NCBI GenBank assembly: GCA_035688305.1
Contig: DASSNC010000113.1
Coordinates: 1-7,946, forward strand
Origin: 66-474 sp035688305
GTDB taxonomy: Bacteria; Pseudomonadota; Gammaproteobacteria; Xanthomonadales; Rhodanobacteraceae
Length of the DNA: 7,946 nt
Direction of reading: 5' to 3'
Position numbers and translations under genes: made by a program. Below, one piece after another: positions 6,032 through 7,946 of the stretch; the first letter of the stretch is position 1, and every line of letters starts with the position of its first letter. The notes below the pieces were generated by a model that was not told where the DNA came from, searched no databases, and saw only the letters and a program-made list of their open reading frames with translations.

Positions 6032-7946
6032 ATGCCCAACGATACGCGGCTCTGGACTCCCGGCGACGACCGCAAGGACGCCGCCAACCTGCATCGTTTC
6101 GTGCGCTTCGTGCGCGAAGCCGCAGGCAACGAAGACATCGGCAGCTATGCCCCGCTTTACGATTTTTCGATCCGCAACCCGGGGAAATTCTGGTCGCTGG
6201 TGTGGGAGTTCTGTGGCATCCGCGCCACCGGCGAATTCGAACCCGCGCTGGTCGATGGCGACAAGATGCCGGGCGCGCGCTGGTTTCCCAACGTCAAGCT
6301 GAACTTCGCGCAGAACCTGCTGCGTTTCAAGGACGACAAGCTCGCGCTGGTCTTCCGCAATGAATGGGGCCATCGGCGCGAGCTGAGCTATGTTCAGCTG
6401 CACGCCGAGGTTGGCAAGATTGCGCACGCCCTGAAGCAGTCCGGCGTGGTGGCTGGCGATCGCGTGGCGGGCTACCTGCCGAATCTTCCGGAGACCATCA
6501 TCGCGATGCTGGCGTCGACGTCGCTGGGCGCAACCTGGTCGTCGGCCTCGCCCGATTTCGGTGTCAACGGCATTGTCGATCGCTTCGGCCAGGTCGAGCC
6601 CAAGGTGCTGTTTTGCGCCGACGCCTACGCCTACGGCGGCAAGCGCCACGACTGCCTTGCCAAGGTGCGCGAGGTGCTGGAGAAGATCCCCTCGATCGAA
6701 CGCTGCGTGGTGATTCCCTATTCGGGCGAGCCGCTGCAGCTCGACGGCTTGCGTGACACCGTGGCATGGCCCGATTTCGCGGGCAGCGGCGAGCACCCGC
6801 TGGAATTCGTGCCGACGCCGTTCGACCACCCGCTGTACATCATGTATTCCTCGGGCACCACCGGCCAGCCCAAGTGCATCGTGCACGGCGCCGGCGGCAC
6901 CCTGCTGCAGCACCTGAAGGAACTGGTGCTGCACACCGACCTGAAGCGCGAAGACCGCATCTTCTACTACACCACCTGTGGCTGGATGATGTGGAACTGG
7001 TTGGTGTCGAGCCTGGCAGTTGGGGCCACCGTGGTGTTGTATGACGGTTCGCCGACCTGGCCCGACGGCAACGCGCTGTGGAATCTCGCCGACGAAGTTG
7101 GCATCAGCATCTTCGGCACCAGTGCCAAGTGGCTCGACGCGACCGCGAAGCTGGGAATCAAGCCGCGCGAGACCCACAAGCTGCATGCATTGAAGACCAT
7201 CCTGTCGACCGGCTCGCCGCTGGCACCGGAAAGTTTCGACTACGTTTACCGCGACGTGAAGGATCGGGTGCTGCTGGCGTCGATATCCGGCGGTACCGAC
7301 ATCATCTCCTGTTTCGCGCTGGGCAATCCGCTGCTGCCGGTCTACCGCGGCGAGCTGCAGTGCCGCGGCCTGGGCATGAAGGTGCAGATCCTCGACGAAT
7401 CCGGGCAGCCGGTGCGCGAGCAGCCTGGCGAGCTTGCGTGCGCGGCGCCGTTCCCGTCGATGCCGGTCGGTTTCTGGAACGACCCGGACGGGGCGAAATA
7501 CCACGCCGCGTATTTCTCGAAGGTGCCCGGCATGTGGTGCCACGGTGACCGTGCGGAATTGACTGCCCACGATGGAATCATCATCTACGGCCGCTCGGAT
7601 GCCACGTTGAACCCGGGTGGCGTGCGCATCGGAACCGCCGAAATCTACCGGCAGGTCGAACAGTTGCCCGAGGTCCTTGAATCGGTGGTGGTCGGGCAGC
7701 GCTGGGAAGGCAGCGAACGCATCGTGCTGTTCGTGCGCCTGCGGGACGGCCGCAAACTGGACGATGCGCTGCGCGCGAAGATCAAGAAGCAACTGCGCGA
7801 CAACGCCAGTCCGCACCATGTTCCGGCGAAAATCCTGCAGGTCGCCGACATCCCCCGCACCATCTCCGGCAAGATTTCCGAGCTTGCCGTGCGCGCGGCC
7901 ATCCACGGCGAGCCGATCAAGAACACCGATGCGCTGGCGAATCCGG
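6032..7946 (+). CDS. aacS: Acetoacetyl-CoA synthetase (C-terminal end cut by the window)
   Basis: This ANL-superfamily adenylating enzyme converts acetoacetate, ATP and CoA to acetoacetyl-CoA, AMP and PPi, linking ketone bodies to the acetyl-CoA or polyhydroxyalkanoate pools. The frame runs open from ATG 6032 to the window end, giving 638 residues; the family is about 650-660, so only the last stretch is absent. The N terminus has the typical acetoacetyl-CoA synthetase form (RLWTPGDDR...NLHRFVRF), which supports this start. The P-loop YIMYSSGTTGQPK is at 269-281, followed by CGWMMWNWLVSSLAVGA, the hinge and adenylate-binding YGRSD at 519-523, and PRTISGK with the conserved lysine K614. The tail GEPIKNTDALANP is characteristic of acetoacetyl- rather than acetyl-CoA synthetases. 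The ribosome site is weak (GGA at 6023-6025). It is separated by 199 nt from the glycan operon and is probably transcribed on its own. Confidence 0.95.
   Translation, partial: MPNDTRLWTPGDDRKDAANLHRFVRFVREAAGNEDIGSYAPLYDFSIRNPGKFWSLVWEFCGIRATGEFEPALVDGDKMPGARWFPNVKLNFAQNLLRFKDDKLALVFRNEWGHRRELSYVQLHAEVGKIAHALKQSGVVAGDRVAGYLPNLPETIIAMLASTSLGATWSSASPDFGVNGIVDRFGQVEPKVLFCADAYAYGGKRHDCLAKVREVLEKIPSIERCVVIPYSGEPLQLDGLRDTVAWPDFAGSGEHPLEFVPTPFDHPLYIMYSSGTTGQPKCIVHGAGGTLLQHLKELVLHTDLKREDRIFYYTTCGWMMWNWLVSSLAVGATVVLYDGSPTWPDGNALWNLADEVGISIFGTSAKWLDATAKLGIKPRETHKLHALKTILSTGSPLAPESFDYVYRDVKDRVLLASISGGTDIISCFALGNPLLPVYRGELQCRGLGMKVQILDESGQPVREQPGELACAAPFPSMPVGFWNDPDGAKYHAAYFSKVPGMWCHGDRAELTAHDGIIIYGRSDATLNPGGVRIGTAEIYRQVEQLPEVLESVVVGQRWEGSERIVLFVRLRDGRKLDDALRAKIKKQLRDNASPHHVPAKILQVADIPRTISGKISELAVRAAIHGEPIKNTDALANP

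Noticed and set aside
5579..7906. A 775-codon open frame on the minus strand opposite aacS and the SDR end
   Set aside because: It is antisense to well-recognised acetoacetyl-CoA synthetase sequence, has Arg/His/Gln/Ala-rich composition with no family motifs, and is the typical shadow frame of GC-rich coding DNA.
1..7946. CRISPR array, tRNA/rRNA gene, insertion sequence or phage element
   Set aside because: No regularly spaced direct repeats, no recognisable tRNA or rRNA sequence, and no transposase or integrase motifs were seen on either strand by reading.

Overview
The window is GC-rich, densely coding DNA with every supported gene on the + strand. It suggests a high-GC proteobacterium. 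The best guess is a gammaproteobacterium of the Xanthomonadales/Lysobacterales type. That guess rests on the gene neighbourhood (a glycan cassette directly behind etfA) and on TACAAT-type -10-like elements; no rRNA or other phylogenetic marker is present, so it is tentative.

Layout: (1) 1-690, the 3' two thirds of etfA (electron transfer flavoprotein alpha subunit), followed by a perfect 10-bp hairpin at 695-722. (2) 734-2890, one long ORF joining an integral-membrane domain of the LPG_synthase_TM/AglD type to a cytosolic GT4-type glycosyltransferase through a Pro/Ala/Glu/Arg-rich linker. (3) 2891-3051, a 161-nt gap with a small dyad and a -10-like element. (4) 3052-5832, three overlapping, probably translationally coupled genes: a SAM-dependent methyltransferase, a GT4 glycosyltransferase and an extended-SDR NDP-sugar epimerase/dehydratase. 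(5) 5833-6031, a 199-nt gap with a GC hairpin and a probable promoter. (6) 6032 to the end, acetoacetyl-CoA synthetase (aacS), cut by the window edge a little short of its C terminus.

The ends are conserved metabolism: electron transfer from acyl-CoA dehydrogenases, and acetoacetate activation. The middle four genes look like an accessory glycan-assembly cassette: an NDP-sugar modifying enzyme, two glycosyltransferases (one membrane-tethered) and a methyltransferase. No initiating phosphoglycosyltransferase, Wzx, Wzy or ABC exporter is visible, so the cassette is either a small decorating module or depends on genes elsewhere. The most notable points are the membrane-domain/GT4 fusion, the displaced catalytic tyrosine in the SDR, and the position next to etfA, a known hot spot for variable lipopolysaccharide genes in Xanthomonas.
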